Shown piece after piece: positions 9,246 to 18,431 of a stretch of DNA of 64,000 bases. How positions within the stretch are numbered: the first letter of the stretch is position 1; each line of letters begins with the position of its first letter. Position numbers and translations under genes: made by a program. The stretch is taken from positions 4,402,001 through 4,466,000 of the forward strand of contig NZ_JAPNKC010000001.1 of NCBI RefSeq assembly GCF_026626705.1, given 5' to 3'. Under the pieces are notes generated by a model. It did not search any database and was not told where the DNA came from. It worked only from the letters and a program-made list of their open reading frames with translations. This DNA is from Pyxidicoccus sp. MSG2. Lineage in GTDB: Bacteria; Myxococcota; Myxococcia; Myxococcales; Myxococcaceae.

Positions 9246-9439
9246 GGCTCCTCGGGGCGGGTCCCGACGAGGGTGACCATAGCGGCGCCCCGGGTCGAGT
9301 CCTACTTCCTTGCCACCCCTCCAGGAGGGTGTACGACACTTCACTCCCGGCATGGAGTGCCTGGGAATGGCTCCCAGGGGAGCAGGCGAGCCCGCGAGAA
9401 GGGGGATGGCTCCCACGAAGCGCGGGCGCCTACGCTCGG

Positions 9440-11425
9440 GTGCACACCCCCGCAGCGAGGTCCGTCACGAACCGCTTCACAGGAGCCGCGACTCCACTCA
9501 CGACCCAGGGAATCGACGCCTGCGCCAGCCGGCTGTCCGTCCATCCCGCGGAGCTGTGGACGGTGCTCCAGGTGGAGACGCGCGGCTGCGGCTACTTCGC
9601 CGACCGCCGGCCCGTCATCCTCTTCGAGCGCCACATCTTCAGCCGCCGGACGAAGGGCCGCTTCGACGCGCAGGCGCCGGACCTCAGCAACCCGAAGGCC
9701 GGGGGCTACGCGGGCGGCGTGGCGGAGTACGAGCGGCTCGAGCGGGCGCTCGCGCTGGACGCGTCCGCCGCGCTGATGAGCGCGTCCTGGGGCCTGGGCC
9801 AGGTGATGGGCTTCCACGCCACGGACCTGGGCTACGGCTCCGTCGAGCAGTTCGTCGACCGGATGATGGCGTCCGAGGACGAGCAGCTCGGCGCGCTCGC
9901 CGCGTTCATCGAGAAGAACGGGCTGGCGAAGGCGCTGCAGAGCCACGACTGGGCCACCTTCGCGAAGGGCTACAACGGCCCGGCCTACGAGAAGAACCAG
10001 TACGACAAGAAGCTGGCGTCGGCGTACCTGCGCCTGTCCACCCAGGCCTCACCGGACGTGGGCGTGCGGGAGGGACAGCTGCGGCTCATGTTCCTCGGCT
10101 TCGAGCCCGGTACGCCCGACGGAGCGCCAGGCTCGCACACGAAGGCGGCCCTCAAGAAGTTCCAGGCACAGCAGCAGCTCCCCATCACCGCCGTGTTCGA
10201 CGCGGCCACGCTGGACGCGCTGCGGAAGCAGCAGGCCCTCCTCCCGCGGAGCGATACGGGCACCGACGCTGCGGCGAAGCAGGCGAGCGCGCCCGTCGCC
10301 GTGAGCCAGCCCGCTCCGGTGCCGGTGCCCACGGCGGCGCCCGCCACCAGCGCTCCCGCCGTCGCCGTCAGCGCGCCCGTCCCCGCCCCCGCGCTCCTGG
10401 CTACGCCCGTCGCATCCTCGCCCGCCGTCACCGTCAGCGCGCCCGTCCCCGCCCCCGCGCTCACGGCCCCACCCGCCGCGTCCTCGCAGGCCCTCGCCGT
10501 CAGCCCGCCCGCGACAGAGTCCGCGCTCGCCGCCACTCCCGCCGGCACGGAGCTCCAGCCCGCGCGAAACACCGTCGTCACCGCGCCCGCCTGGACGCTC
10601 GCGCCACGCAGCAGCCCCGGCACCGCGGCCACGCTCGAACCCCTCACCGTCATCCCCTCGGATGCACCGGCGATGCGGGAAGCCCCACCGCTCCAGGAGC
10701 CTCTGGCCACGCAGCTCCGCGAGCGTCTCTCGCAGCCGATGGAGCCGGACCTCCAGGCCGAGCTCTCACGCGTCCTCGTACTGCGTGGCAAGGCCGCTCC
10801 GGAGCTGGGCGCGCCCGCCGTGGAGACGCTGGACCTGTGCCTCACGGCCCTGCTGGGAGACAAACCCAACCTCTCCTTCGCGAAGAGCACGCGCCTGCGC
10901 ATCGCCTCCGCGCTCGCGGACCGCCTCTACCCGCTGCGCCCGCTGCCCATCCTCCGCTCCAGCTCGCCCTCCATGCAGGTGGTGCTCGGACTGGGGCTGT
11001 TGCTCCTGTGCAGCCACGGCCTCGCCACGCTCGTGCACCAGTTCCTCACCACCGAGGCCACGACGTTCCTCGGCGTCCCCGCCCGCACGCTGCTGTTGGT
11101 CGGGCTGTGCGGCGCCGTCGGTGGCGTGGTGAGCATCCTCATGCGGCTGGGGGACTTCGAGAAGATGCGGGGCGCGAGCCGTGTCTCCATGCTGATGCAG
11201 GGCTTCTTCAAGCCGCTGGTCGGCATGTACTCCGCCATCTTCGGCTTCGCGCTGATGAAGTCCGGGGTGCTGCCCCTCCAGCCGGCGACGCCGGAGTCGG
11301 CCCTCTACCTCCACATGTCCGTGTGCTTCCTGCTCGGCTTCAGCGAGCGGCTCGCGCAGGACCTGTTCATCCGCGCGGGCGAGGGCCTCGTCACCGTCGG
11401 CGCGGACCGTTCCTCGACTCCCTGA
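9440..11425 (+). CDS. N-acetylmuramidase / peptidoglycan-binding / membrane fusion protein
   Basis: About 660 residues. The first domain is an N-acetylmuramidase (DUF3380, PF11860, phage-endolysin type), from VTNRFTGAATPLT to about residue 200, with the likely catalytic Glu in LQVETRGCGYF. A peptidoglycan-binding helical domain follows (REGQLRLMFLGFEPG, ALKKFQAQQQLPITAVFDAATLDAL). Next comes a long Ala/Pro/Val linker with repeated APVPAPAL units. The last 160 residues hold about four membrane segments, including MQVVLGLGLLLLCSHGLA, and a GFSERLAQDLF motif. No secretion signal is present. The start is uncertain: GTG 9440 was chosen, and GTG 9329 is possible but sits directly on its ribosome site. 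Topology would decide whether the lytic domain meets the wall. Confidence 0.8.
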   Translation: MHTPAARSVTNRFTGAATPLTTQGIDACASRLSVHPAELWTVLQVETRGCGYFADRRPVILFERHIFSRRTKGRFDAQAPDLSNPKAGGYAGGVAEYERLERALALDASAALMSASWGLGQVMGFHATDLGYGSVEQFVDRMMASEDEQLGALAAFIEKNGLAKALQSHDWATFAKGYNGPAYEKNQYDKKLASAYLRLSTQASPDVGVREGQLRLMFLGFEPGTPDGAPGSHTKAALKKFQAQQQLPITAVFDAATLDALRKQQALLPRSDTGTDAAAKQASAPVAVSQPAPVPVPTAAPATSAPAVAVSAPVPAPALLATPVASSPAVTVSAPVPAPALTAPPAASSQALAVSPPATESALAATPAGTELQPARNTVVTAPAWTLAPRSSPGTAATLEPLTVIPSDAPAMREAPPLQEPLATQLRERLSQPMEPDLQAELSRVLVLRGKAAPELGAPAVETLDLCLTALLGDKPNLSFAKSTRLRIASALADRLYPLRPLPILRSSSPSMQVVLGLGLLLLCSHGLATLVHQFLTTEATTFLGVPARTLLLVGLCGAVGGVVSILMRLGDFEKMRGASRVSMLMQGFFKPLVGMYSAIFGFALMKSGVLPLQPATPESALYLHMSVCFLLGFSERLAQDLFIRAGEGLVTVGADRSSTP

Positions 11426-11590
11426 GCCCAAGGGGCGGGCCCCTCCCATGCAGCGGAGGGGCCCGGGGACTCACGGAGGAGCGTGGACGGCACTTGCGGT
11501 GGGGCAGGCGCGGCGTGCTATCTCGCCCGGGCATCCCGAGGGCTCCCGGTGGCCGCGCACCGTGCATGGGATGCCCTGGAGTCGTGAGCG

Positions 11591-13318
11591 TTGGAATCCC
11601 CTGCCGTCATCGAGAACGTCTCCCCGGCCTCCTGGGCGCGCTGGGGGCCGTGGCTCGGCGCGGTGCTCGGCATCCTCTGGTATCTGCTGCTGGGCGGAGG
11701 GGGGACACTCGACCCGACGAACCTGGACTGGGTGGGTGGAGGCGACCACGAGCAGCACGTCCTCGGCTGGCTCCACTTCCGCAACGGCCCCTGGCGCTTC
11801 CCGCTGGGGAGCACGGACTCCCTCGTGTACCCGCTGTCCACGTCGGTGGGCTTCACCGACTCGAACCCGTGGGTGTCGCTCGCGCTGAAGCCCTTCTCAC
11901 GCTGGCTGCCCCGGGACTTCCAATTCATCGGCCCCTGGTTCGCGCTGTGCTTCGCACTCCAGGGGTGGATGGGTGTGAAGCTGATGCAGTGCCTCACGCC
12001 CGGTCCGGGGAAGCAGTTGCTGGGGGCATCGCTGTTCATCATGTCGCCCGTGCTGCTCGCCCGGAGCGGCCACGACACGCTCTGCGCGCACTGGCTGCTC
12101 CTGGGCCTGCTGTGGCTCCACCTGCGCCCGCGCGCGGACAGCCGGGCGGCATGGAGGGACGTGGGCGGCGCGCTCGTGCTCAACGTGCTCGCGGCGGGCA
12201 TCCACCCGTACCTGGTGGTGATGGTCTTCGCCCTCACGGTGGCGCTGCTCTACACGCTGGTGACGCGGGAGCGGCTCCTCTCCTGGCGCGCCGGTGGCCT
12301 GGCGCTCGCGGGCGTGCTCGGTGCGGTGGGCCTCCTCTTCGTCCTCTTCGGCTACGTGGGCCAGGGTGTGGGACTGGCGCCGGAACTGAGCTTCGGTGAC
12401 TTCAGCGCGGACGTGCTCACGCTCTTCAACCCCCAGGGCATGTCGAAGCTGCTGCCGGACCTGCCCATGAGGCCCGGGCAGTACGAGGGCTTCGGCTACC
12501 TCGGCACGGGAGGGCTCGCGCTCGCCCTCGTGCTGCTCTTGCAGCCCTCGCGCTGGTGGCCGCACGCGAAGGAAGGGCTGCGGGCCCGGCGACCGCTGGT
12601 GCTCGTGGTGCTCGCCTTGACGCTTCTGGCCCTCTCCACGCTGGTGACGGTGGCGGGCCACAAGGTGCTCTCGCTGCGGGGCGTGACGCAGGCGCTGCTG
12701 CCGGTGCTGGCGCCCTTCCGTGCATCGGGGCGGTTCATCTGGGTGCTCGACTACGCGCTGCTGACGGGCCTCCTCGCGCTCGTCACGTGGCGCTGGAGGC
12801 AGCGCCCCCGGGTCCTCACGGGCCTGCTGCTGGGCGCCGTGCTCCTCCAGCTCCTGGACACGACTGACGTGTGGTGGCGGGGCCGCTTCGATGGCGCGCC
12901 CTGGCCGAGGCTGACGGCACCGGAGTGGGAGCAGGTGGACCCGACCTACCGGCACGTCGTCCTGTTCCCTCCGGCCATCCCCTTCAGGGGCGAGCCGTGC
13001 GTTGCACAGTCGTTCCCGTTGAACGCCTACGTGCGCTTCGGGGACCTCGCGTATCGCAAGGGGATGACGACGAACAGCGCCTATCTGGCGCGCTTCGACG
13101 CGGCGAAGGTGCGGGCTGCCTGCGAGGCCCTGCGCGACGACGTCCGCGACGGCCGCTTCGCCACGGACACGCTCTACGTGGTGGACGCGAAGGAGGTGTC
13201 CGCGTTCCAGCGCCCGGAGGCGGGGCTCACGTGCGGAGTGCTGGACGGGTACACCGTCTGCGTGGCGGCGAAGGAGGGCCGCTTCCGCGAGGCCCTCATG
13301 CACGGGGAGCGACCATGA
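11591..13318 (+). CDS. polytopic membrane protein, DUF6311 / GT-C-like
   Basis: A 575-residue inner-membrane protein with roughly ten to twelve hydrophobic segments. Motifs near the N-terminus (NLDWVGGGDHEQHVLGWLHFRNGPW, then PLGSTDSLVYPLSTSVGFTDSNPW) resemble the DUF6311 family of GT-C-fold proteins, which are thought to act on lipid-linked sugars. Acidic residues in the first loop (GGGDHEQH) sit where GT-C enzymes have metal or catalytic residues. The start is a TTG and is uncertain. The last four bases overlap the start of the PEGA lipoprotein gene (ATGA), which implies coupled translation. No glycan gene cluster surrounds it, so the substrate is unknown. Confidence 0.7.
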   Translation: MESPAVIENVSPASWARWGPWLGAVLGILWYLLLGGGGTLDPTNLDWVGGGDHEQHVLGWLHFRNGPWRFPLGSTDSLVYPLSTSVGFTDSNPWVSLALKPFSRWLPRDFQFIGPWFALCFALQGWMGVKLMQCLTPGPGKQLLGASLFIMSPVLLARSGHDTLCAHWLLLGLLWLHLRPRADSRAAWRDVGGALVLNVLAAGIHPYLVVMVFALTVALLYTLVTRERLLSWRAGGLALAGVLGAVGLLFVLFGYVGQGVGLAPELSFGDFSADVLTLFNPQGMSKLLPDLPMRPGQYEGFGYLGTGGLALALVLLLQPSRWWPHAKEGLRARRPLVLVVLALTLLALSTLVTVAGHKVLSLRGVTQALLPVLAPFRASGRFIWVLDYALLTGLLALVTWRWRQRPRVLTGLLLGAVLLQLLDTTDVWWRGRFDGAPWPRLTAPEWEQVDPTYRHVVLFPPAIPFRGEPCVAQSFPLNAYVRFGDLAYRKGMTTNSAYLARFDAAKVRAACEALRDDVRDGRFATDTLYVVDAKEVSAFQRPEAGLTCGVLDGYTVCVAAKEGRFREALMHGERP

Positions 13319-13716
13319 GCCGGGGCACCGCGCGCCGCGTGTGTGCCCTCTTCACGGCCGCGCTCCTGACGGGGTGCGCGAGCACCACCACCATCCGCAG
13401 CACCCCGCCGGGCGCCACCGTCTACGTCGACAACGAGCGCGTGGGCACCACGCCCTGCAAGTACTCCGACCGGCGCACCTCGTTCTCGAAGGTGACGGTC
13501 CGCCTGGAGAAGGAGGGCTACCAGCCCCTCACCGCGGTGATGCGTCGCGACGGGAGCGTCGAAATCCCCGCCCTCCTCTTCGGCGGCCTCCTCTTCCCGC
13601 TCATCTGGGTGGCGGGCTATCCCGGGCAGCACAGCTACGTGCTCCAGCCCGTGACGGACCTGGAGGACGTGGACTGGGACAGGCCGCCCGGGCCCGACAC
13701 GGACGACCTCTACTGA
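13315..13716 (+). CDS. PEGA-domain lipoprotein
   Basis: A 133-residue lipoprotein with signal ending in LLTGC, beginning at the ATGA that closes the upstream DUF6311 gene. Residues about 22-75 form a PEGA domain (STPPGATVYVDNERVGTTP, then VRLEKEGYQPLTAVM), a beta-fold found in bacterial surface-layer and kinase proteins. A hydrophobic stretch (ALLFGGLLFPLIWVAGY) follows and the tail is acidic. Its four-base overlap with the membrane protein suggests a shared complex in the envelope. The stop is immediately adjacent to the stop of the convergent caspase-like gene. Confidence 0.8.
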   Translation: MSRGTARRVCALFTAALLTGCASTTTIRSTPPGATVYVDNERVGTTPCKYSDRRTSFSKVTVRLEKEGYQPLTAVMRRDGSVEIPALLFGGLLFPLIWVAGYPGQHSYVLQPVTDLEDVDWDRPPGPDTDDLY

Positions 13717-15588
13717 CTAGAAGAGCCAGCCCGCGCCGATGATGGGCAGCAGCTGCAGGTGGGGGCTTCCGTCCTTCGGGTAGATGGCGAGCCCCAGCCC
13801 CGCGTCGATGAAGAAGCCGCCCTGGGCCACGTACTGGAGGCCGGCGTCGAGGTGCAGGTTGAGGTTGAAGACCTCCTCGGCGGGGATGTCGCCGGGCCGC
13901 TTCGGGTCGGTGGTGATGGTGTTGCCGCCCACGCCGATGCTCGCGTTGTCGCTCTCGAGCCCGGGCACGCCCACGTGCACGCCCGCGCCCAGGAAGGGGC
14001 TGAAGCGCGAGTTCACCAGCGACCACCGCGTGCCCGCGTCGATGCCGCCGAAGCCGATGTCCAGCGCGACGTAGGGGAACAAGTCCTTCCGCGCCACGTA
14101 GGTGGCCGCGATGACCATCACCCCGCGCGAGCTGAAGAGGTCCAGCCCCACGCCCCAGATGCGGCCCAGCCGGGGGTTGCGCTGGAACTCCAGCAGGGCC
14201 TCGGCCCGCTGTGCCTCCTCGCGCGCCTGGGTGGCCTCCTCTTCCTGGAGCTGTTGATACCGGCGCAGGAAGTCCGGGTCCTCCGGCAGCGTGGGGTCCG
14301 CGGCGATGGCCGCGCGCAGGGCCCGGTGCTCGCGGGCCTTGTCCCCCGTGCGCTCATACGCCTCGGCCAGACGCACCAGCCCGCGCGCCCGCCCACGCAG
14401 CGAGGCCGCGTCGTCTGGCACCTCCTTCAGCACCTGGTCGAAGAGGCGCAGCGCCGCGCGCGCCTCGCCGGCCGCCAGCAGCCGCAGTGCCTCGTCGCGG
14501 CGCCAGTCGCGCAATTCCGCGGGGTCGCTCGTGTCCTCCGGACGGCCCTTGAGCAGGCCCGAGGACAGCGGCCGTGGCTCGAAGGCCAGTCCACTCACCG
14601 CCACGCGTGCGCCCGCCTCCAGCTTCACGGCGGCCGACTCCACCGACTCCGCGCCCACGCGCTTGACGTGGTAGTCGCCCGGCGCGAGCGCCAGCGGCAG
14701 CTCCCGTTCCGGCCGGGTGCGGCCCTCGGCGGCCAGGCGCCGCTCGGCGCGGTCCACCACCACGTAGCGCTCGCCCTCCACGCGCGGCAGCACCAGCGTG
14801 GCCGAGGCGCGCTCCAGCCACGTCAGCACCACCTCGCCCTGCCCCTTCAGCTCATAGCGGAAGGCGGGCCGCTGCGGCACCGGCGTGGCCGCGGTGTCCG
14901 CCTCCGTGCGCTGGAAGGCGTGCTGGTACGCCTCGGAGAGCGTCACCCGGCCGTCCTCGTTGGCATCCGCCGCGCCGCGCAGGCCGGAGACGAGGTGGTG
15001 CGTGAAGACGGAGCCCGCCAGGGCGCGCCGCTCCTGTGACAGCTCATCCGCGCCGCTGGAGGTGAGCAGCGCGAGCCCGTTCACCTCCAATTCGTCCACC
15101 ACCTGGGACTCGAAGGTGGCCACGGGCCGGCCGCCCTTGGTGTCGACGATGGAGCCGCTGCGGCACGCATCCACCACGCCCAGGCGCACGCGGCCCGGCG
15201 AGTCGCGCAGCATCGCGTACAGCTCCTCATGGGACATGGGCTCGCCGCGAAGGTGCAGATGCCGCGCGTCCGCGTGGCCCGAGTAGTAGACGAAGAGCAG
15301 CGTGTCCCCGCGCCCGGCACGCAGCCAGCCGCTCACCTTGCGCAGCAGCGCGCGCACCTCGGTGGTATCCGGGTCTCTCAGCAGGTGGACGCGGTCGGCC
15401 GAGAAGCCGCCCAACTCCACCAGCACGTCGCGCACATGCTCCGCGTCGGACTCCGCGTGGCGCAGTGGCTTGTCGTTGGCCCAGCCCACGTTGGCGCCGA
15501 TGACGACGGCGTAGCGCTCCTCCGCGAGCGCCGCCGAAGGGGCAGCCAGCAGCGCGGCGGCGAGCAAGGCCCAGGTGATGCGAGACAT
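13717..15588 (-). CDS. secreted caspase-like (C14) protein with EF-hand, TPR and barrel-like regions
   Basis: A 623-residue protein starting at ATG 15588 (AGGGG upstream), with a cleavable signal ending ALAEE. The caspase-like fold occupies residues about 25-230: catalytic His105 in YYSGHAD and Cys142 in VDACRSG. Within it is a canonical Ca2+ loop, D208-A-N-E-D-G-R-V-T-L-S-E219. A PEGA-like or beta region follows, then TPR-like helices (residues about 370-460, DEALRLLAAGEARAALRLFDQVL). The C-terminal 150 residues read like a small outer-membrane barrel (FPYVALDIGFGGIDAG, FFIDAGLGLAIYP) ending in GAGWLF. It should therefore face the periplasm. Arg/Lys-specific cleavage is typical of bacterial relatives, but the target here is unknown. 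Confidence 0.85.
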   Translation of the reverse strand: MSRITWALLAAALLAAPSAALAEERYAVVIGANVGWANDKPLRHAESDAEHVRDVLVELGGFSADRVHLLRDPDTTEVRALLRKVSGWLRAGRGDTLLFVYYSGHADARHLHLRGEPMSHEELYAMLRDSPGRVRLGVVDACRSGSIVDTKGGRPVATFESQVVDELEVNGLALLTSSGADELSQERRALAGSVFTHHLVSGLRGAADANEDGRVTLSEAYQHAFQRTEADTAATPVPQRPAFRYELKGQGEVVLTWLERASATLVLPRVEGERYVVVDRAERRLAAEGRTRPERELPLALAPGDYHVKRVGAESVESAAVKLEAGARVAVSGLAFEPRPLSSGLLKGRPEDTSDPAELRDWRRDEALRLLAAGEARAALRLFDQVLKEVPDDAASLRGRARGLVRLAEAYERTGDKAREHRALRAAIAADPTLPEDPDFLRRYQQLQEEEATQAREEAQRAEALLEFQRNPRLGRIWGVGLDLFSSRGVMVIAATYVARKDLFPYVALDIGFGGIDAGTRWSLVNSRFSPFLGAGVHVGVPGLESDNASIGVGGNTITTDPKRPGDIPAEEVFNLNLHLDAGLQYVAQGGFFIDAGLGLAIYPKDGSPHLQLLPIIGAGWLF

Positions 15589-15660
15589 CCGTGTGACCCC
15601 TGCCATGCGTTTCCAATACCACGCCGGGCTCACGGGCCGCTCACACGGTAGAGTCCGCGC

Positions 15661-16536
15661 ATGGGCCCTCCTCCCGTCTCCACTGTCACCGGCATCGGTC
15701 CCCGCGACGCCGTGCTCCAGACCGCGTTCTGCGACTACGTGCCCCAGGTGTTCCGCCGCGCGGACTTCCGCCACTGGCGCGAGTGGGGTGAGTGGGACGA
15801 CGACTACCGCGCGTTCGCCCTCTTCGAGGACGGCCACGTGGTGGCCAACGCCTCGGTGATGCGGATGCGGCTGCGCATGGACGGGCGGGAAGTCCCCGCC
15901 TTCCAACTCGGCGCGGTGGGCTGCATCCCCTCGCACCGGGAAAGGGGCCTGTCGCGCGTGGTGATGGACGCGGCGCTGGAGGCCTGCGGCGACGCGCCGG
16001 TGCTGCTGTTCGCCAACCCCCGGGTGCGCGAGTTCTACCCGCGCTTCGGCTTCCAGCCATGGAAGCAGACACTCTTCGCCGCCGAGCACGAAGCCGTGCC
16101 GGAAGGCCCGCCCGCCCCCACACTCGATTTGGAGGACGCGAAGGTGCGGGCCCGATTCGCCGCGATCTCCCGCGAGGGACTTCCCTCCACGGAGCGCTTC
16201 GGCGCGCGAGGCTACGCGACGGTGGCGAGCTGGCACGTGGCGAACGGCTTCGCGCGGCCCCTGCGCCAGCTCGGCCCCGACACGTGGGTGTCCGCGAGCG
16301 TCGACGGCGACACGCTGCACCTGGACGATGTCTTCACCCGCGAGCCCTTCGACCTGCGCGCCAGCCTCCCACGCCTGATTGACCGCCCCATCCGGAGCAT
16401 CCGGTTCGGCTTCACACCCGAGCGCTGGTGGCCGGGCGCGGTGGAGGCCGGCGAGGACACCGAGGCCGACCTGTTCGTGCGGAAGCTGACCCCGTCACCC
16501 GACGCGCACCGCTTCCCCGTGCTGGCGCACACCTGA
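15661..16536 (+). CDS. GNAT-family N-acetyltransferase
   Basis: A 291-residue protein starting at ATG 15661, 73 bases from the divergent caspase-like gene. The GNAT fold is shown by the strand plus acetyl-CoA pyrophosphate loop LGAVGCIPSHRERGLSRVV and by the closing ANPRVREFYPRFGFQPW, the usual FYxxxGF signature. About 130 further residues after the core suggest a second, Eis-like or SCP-like C-terminal half. The acceptor substrate is not readable. No operon partner is evident because the next gene converges on it. Confidence 0.8.
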   Translation: MGPPPVSTVTGIGPRDAVLQTAFCDYVPQVFRRADFRHWREWGEWDDDYRAFALFEDGHVVANASVMRMRLRMDGREVPAFQLGAVGCIPSHRERGLSRVVMDAALEACGDAPVLLFANPRVREFYPRFGFQPWKQTLFAAEHEAVPEGPPAPTLDLEDAKVRARFAAISREGLPSTERFGARGYATVASWHVANGFARPLRQLGPDTWVSASVDGDTLHLDDVFTREPFDLRASLPRLIDRPIRSIRFGFTPERWWPGAVEAGEDTEADLFVRKLTPSPDAHRFPVLAHT

Positions 16537-16544
16537 CCTCCGGA

Positions 16545-16916
16545 CTACTGACAGCCGACGGGCTCGTTGCAGGAGTAGGTCGCGCTGATGGTGAACCGGA
16601 AGCCGTCCAGCCGGCTGGGGCCGAGCGGCTCGCACTCGCCCAGGCTCTGGCTGACGTTGCACGAGCCGGACGGGCACTTCGCCGCCATGGAGGCCTGGAG
16701 CAGGCTGCGGGCCTGGGTCGCCGCGCTGCCACAGCCGGCGCCCTCGCCGTACCGCGTGCTGGTGTAGCGCGTCGTGCCGCACGTACACAGTGAGGCCTCG
16801 GACGCGCCGAGCGACTCCTGCTCGCCCGGCTCGAGGTCCCCCGCGTTGCAGCCGCCCAGTCCCAGGGCGGCCACCACCACGGCACAGCGCCACAGCCAGC
16901 TCGCTCGTCGGCTCAT
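16545..16916 (-). CDS. small cysteine-rich lipoprotein, hypothetical
   Basis: A 123-residue protein with a lipoprotein signal (VVVAALGLGGC). The mature part has nine further cysteines in pairs (CTCG, CGSA, KCPSGSC, GECEPLG, YSCNEPVGC), consistent with disulfides in the periplasm or outside. No domain is recognised. It lies between the convergent GNAT gene and htpX, with 32 bases to the latter. Confidence 0.75.
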   Translation of the reverse strand: MSRRASWLWRCAVVVAALGLGGCNAGDLEPGEQESLGASEASLCTCGTTRYTSTRYGEGAGCGSAATQARSLLQASMAAKCPSGSCNVSQSLGECEPLGPSRLDGFRFTISATYSCNEPVGCQ

Positions 16917-16948
16917 CCCGACAGCTTAGCAACAGGTGCAATCCAGTA

Positions 16949-17896
16949 TCAAACCACCCCATCCGTGGCGAGGCGTGCGCCGCCGCGCCAGCTCCCGTCC
17001 ACGAGCCGCTGGATGCGCTGCTCGAGCGGCGGGTGGGTGGAGAACAGGGCCAGCATGCCGCCCCCTCGGATGCCGAAGGCGCGCATGTTGGACGGCAGCA
17101 GGGCGGACTCGTCCTGCAGCTGGCGCAGCCGGTTGAGGGCGCGCGCCATGGAGCCCGCGTCCACCAGCGTGGCGCCGCCGTCGTCCGCGCGGAACTCCCG
17201 CCTCCGGCTGAACCAGGCGACGATGAGGCTGGCGCCGATGCCGAGCAGCAGCTGCATCACCAGGCTGGTGATGAAGTAGGCGGGCCCGGTGCCGCCGCGC
17301 TCCTCGCCGTCGTCGGAGCGGTTGAGGAACCGGTCCACGACGAAGCCCACCACGCGGCTCACGAAGATGACGAAGGTGTTGAGCACACCCTGCAACAGGG
17401 TGAGCGTCACCATGTCGCCATTGGCGACGTGGGCCACCTCGTGGCCGAGCACCGCCTCCACCTCGTCGCGCCGCATGCCGTGGAGCAGACCGGTGGACAC
17501 GGCGACGAGCGCATTGTCCCGCCGCGCGCCCGTGGCGAAGGCGTTCATGTCCGGGCTGTCGTAGACGGCCACCTCGGGCGTACCGATGCCGGCATCACGC
17601 GCCAGGCGGTGGACGGTATGCACCAGCCACTGCTCGGCCTCGGTGCGAGGCGAGTCGATGACGCGTGCGCCGGTGCTCCACTTCGCCATCGTCTTGGAGA
17701 GCAGCAGCGAGATGATGGAGCCACCGAAGCCCATCACGGCCGACATGATGAGCAGCGCGGTCAGGTTGAGCCCCGTGCCCTGACGGGCCAGGAAGCTGTC
17801 CACGCCGAGCAGCCGACCGACGATGGCCAGCATCGCCACCACCGCGAGGTTGGTCAGGATGAACAGCGCAATGCGACCGACGAAGCTTCTCTTCAT
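16949..17896 (-). CDS. htpX: membrane zinc metalloprotease HtpX (M48B)
   Basis: A 315-residue protein starting at ATG 17896 with GGAGAG upstream. Two N-terminal membrane segments (residues about 8-28 and 45-66) precede the protease domain, and two more (around 170-220) interrupt it. The zinc motif is H152-E-V-A-H156, and the third ligand is expected in the Glu of [12 protein letters not shown]. The layout [25 protein letters not shown] is characteristic of HtpX. It degrades misfolded membrane proteins alongside FtsH. Length and order match the family. Confidence 0.95.
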   Translation of the reverse strand: MKRSFVGRIALFILTNLAVVAMLAIVGRLLGVDSFLARQGTGLNLTALLIMSAVMGFGGSIISLLLSKTMAKWSTGARVIDSPRTEAEQWLVHTVHRLARDAGIGTPEVAVYDSPDMNAFATGARRDNALVAVSTGLLHGMRRDEVEAVLGHEVAHVANGDMVTLTLLQGVLNTFVIFVSRVVGFVVDRFLNRSDDGEERGGTGPAYFITSLVMQLLLGIGASLIVAWFSRRREFRADDGGATLVDAGSMARALNRLRQLQDESALLPSNMRAFGIRGGGMLALFSTHPPLEQRIQRLVDGSWRGGARLATDGVV

Positions 17897-18073
17897 GGCC
17901 CTCTCTCCGAAAGAACTCGTTGACCCCAACATTCAGCGGCGCGGAGCAGATGCAAGTCGCCGCGGACGGGAAGTGTCGGGGCACACCAGGAACAGCGCTG
18001 GGGTGGGGGCCTTCCAGAGATTGTTCCTTCGTCGAAGTGAGGTTTTCTCTATGGCTGTAGGGGTTGCGCGGCG

Positions 18074-18367
18074 TTATCCACCTTCCGTGCGCGTGATGTA
18101 CGGCAGCTCCAGGCCGTGCGCGCGAAGCGTCTCCTCGTAGACAGACAGATACCCGGCGAGCTTCTCCTCAAGCTCCGCGATGACGTCAGCCAACCCCTCC
18201 CGCGAGTCCGCCGCCGCGCCCGCCAGCTCGCGCGCCGTGCGCACGTCATCGAGGAGGAGCTTGAGCGAGTCCCCCTGGATGACCACACCCGGAAACCGCC
18301 TGCCGGGCACTCGCACCACGGCGGTGTTCGACGCCGTGGAGAACACCTCCACTTCCTTGCGCTCCAT
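18074..18367 (-). CDS. small conserved protein, DUF6959-like
   Basis: A 97-residue protein. ATG 18367 was chosen because a purine-rich GGAGGGG lies directly upstream; longer in-frame starts at 18388 and 18460 lack this. The N-terminus ERKEVEVFSTASNTAVVRVPGR and the following FPGVVIQGDSLKLLLDDV resemble the DUF6959 family, proteins of unknown function common in myxobacteria. The C-terminal half is helical and acidic. There is no signal or membrane segment. A PLP dehydratase gene ends 64 bases upstream on the same strand. Confidence 0.65.
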   Translation of the reverse strand: MERKEVEVFSTASNTAVVRVPGRRFPGVVIQGDSLKLLLDDVRTARELAGAAADSREGLADVIAELEEKLAGYLSVYEETLRAHGLELPYITRTEGG

Positions 18368-18431
18368 CTCCCCTCCCTTCGCCTCCATCCTCGCGGAGGG
18401 GACGGCTCCCTTGAAGGGGGATTGACGCGAC

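Noticed and set aside
9310..12399. Plus-strand frame of over 1000 codons across the muramidase and DUF6311 genes
   Set aside because: No motifs, biased Arg/Gly/Pro composition, and it runs through two genes with clear domains in other frames.
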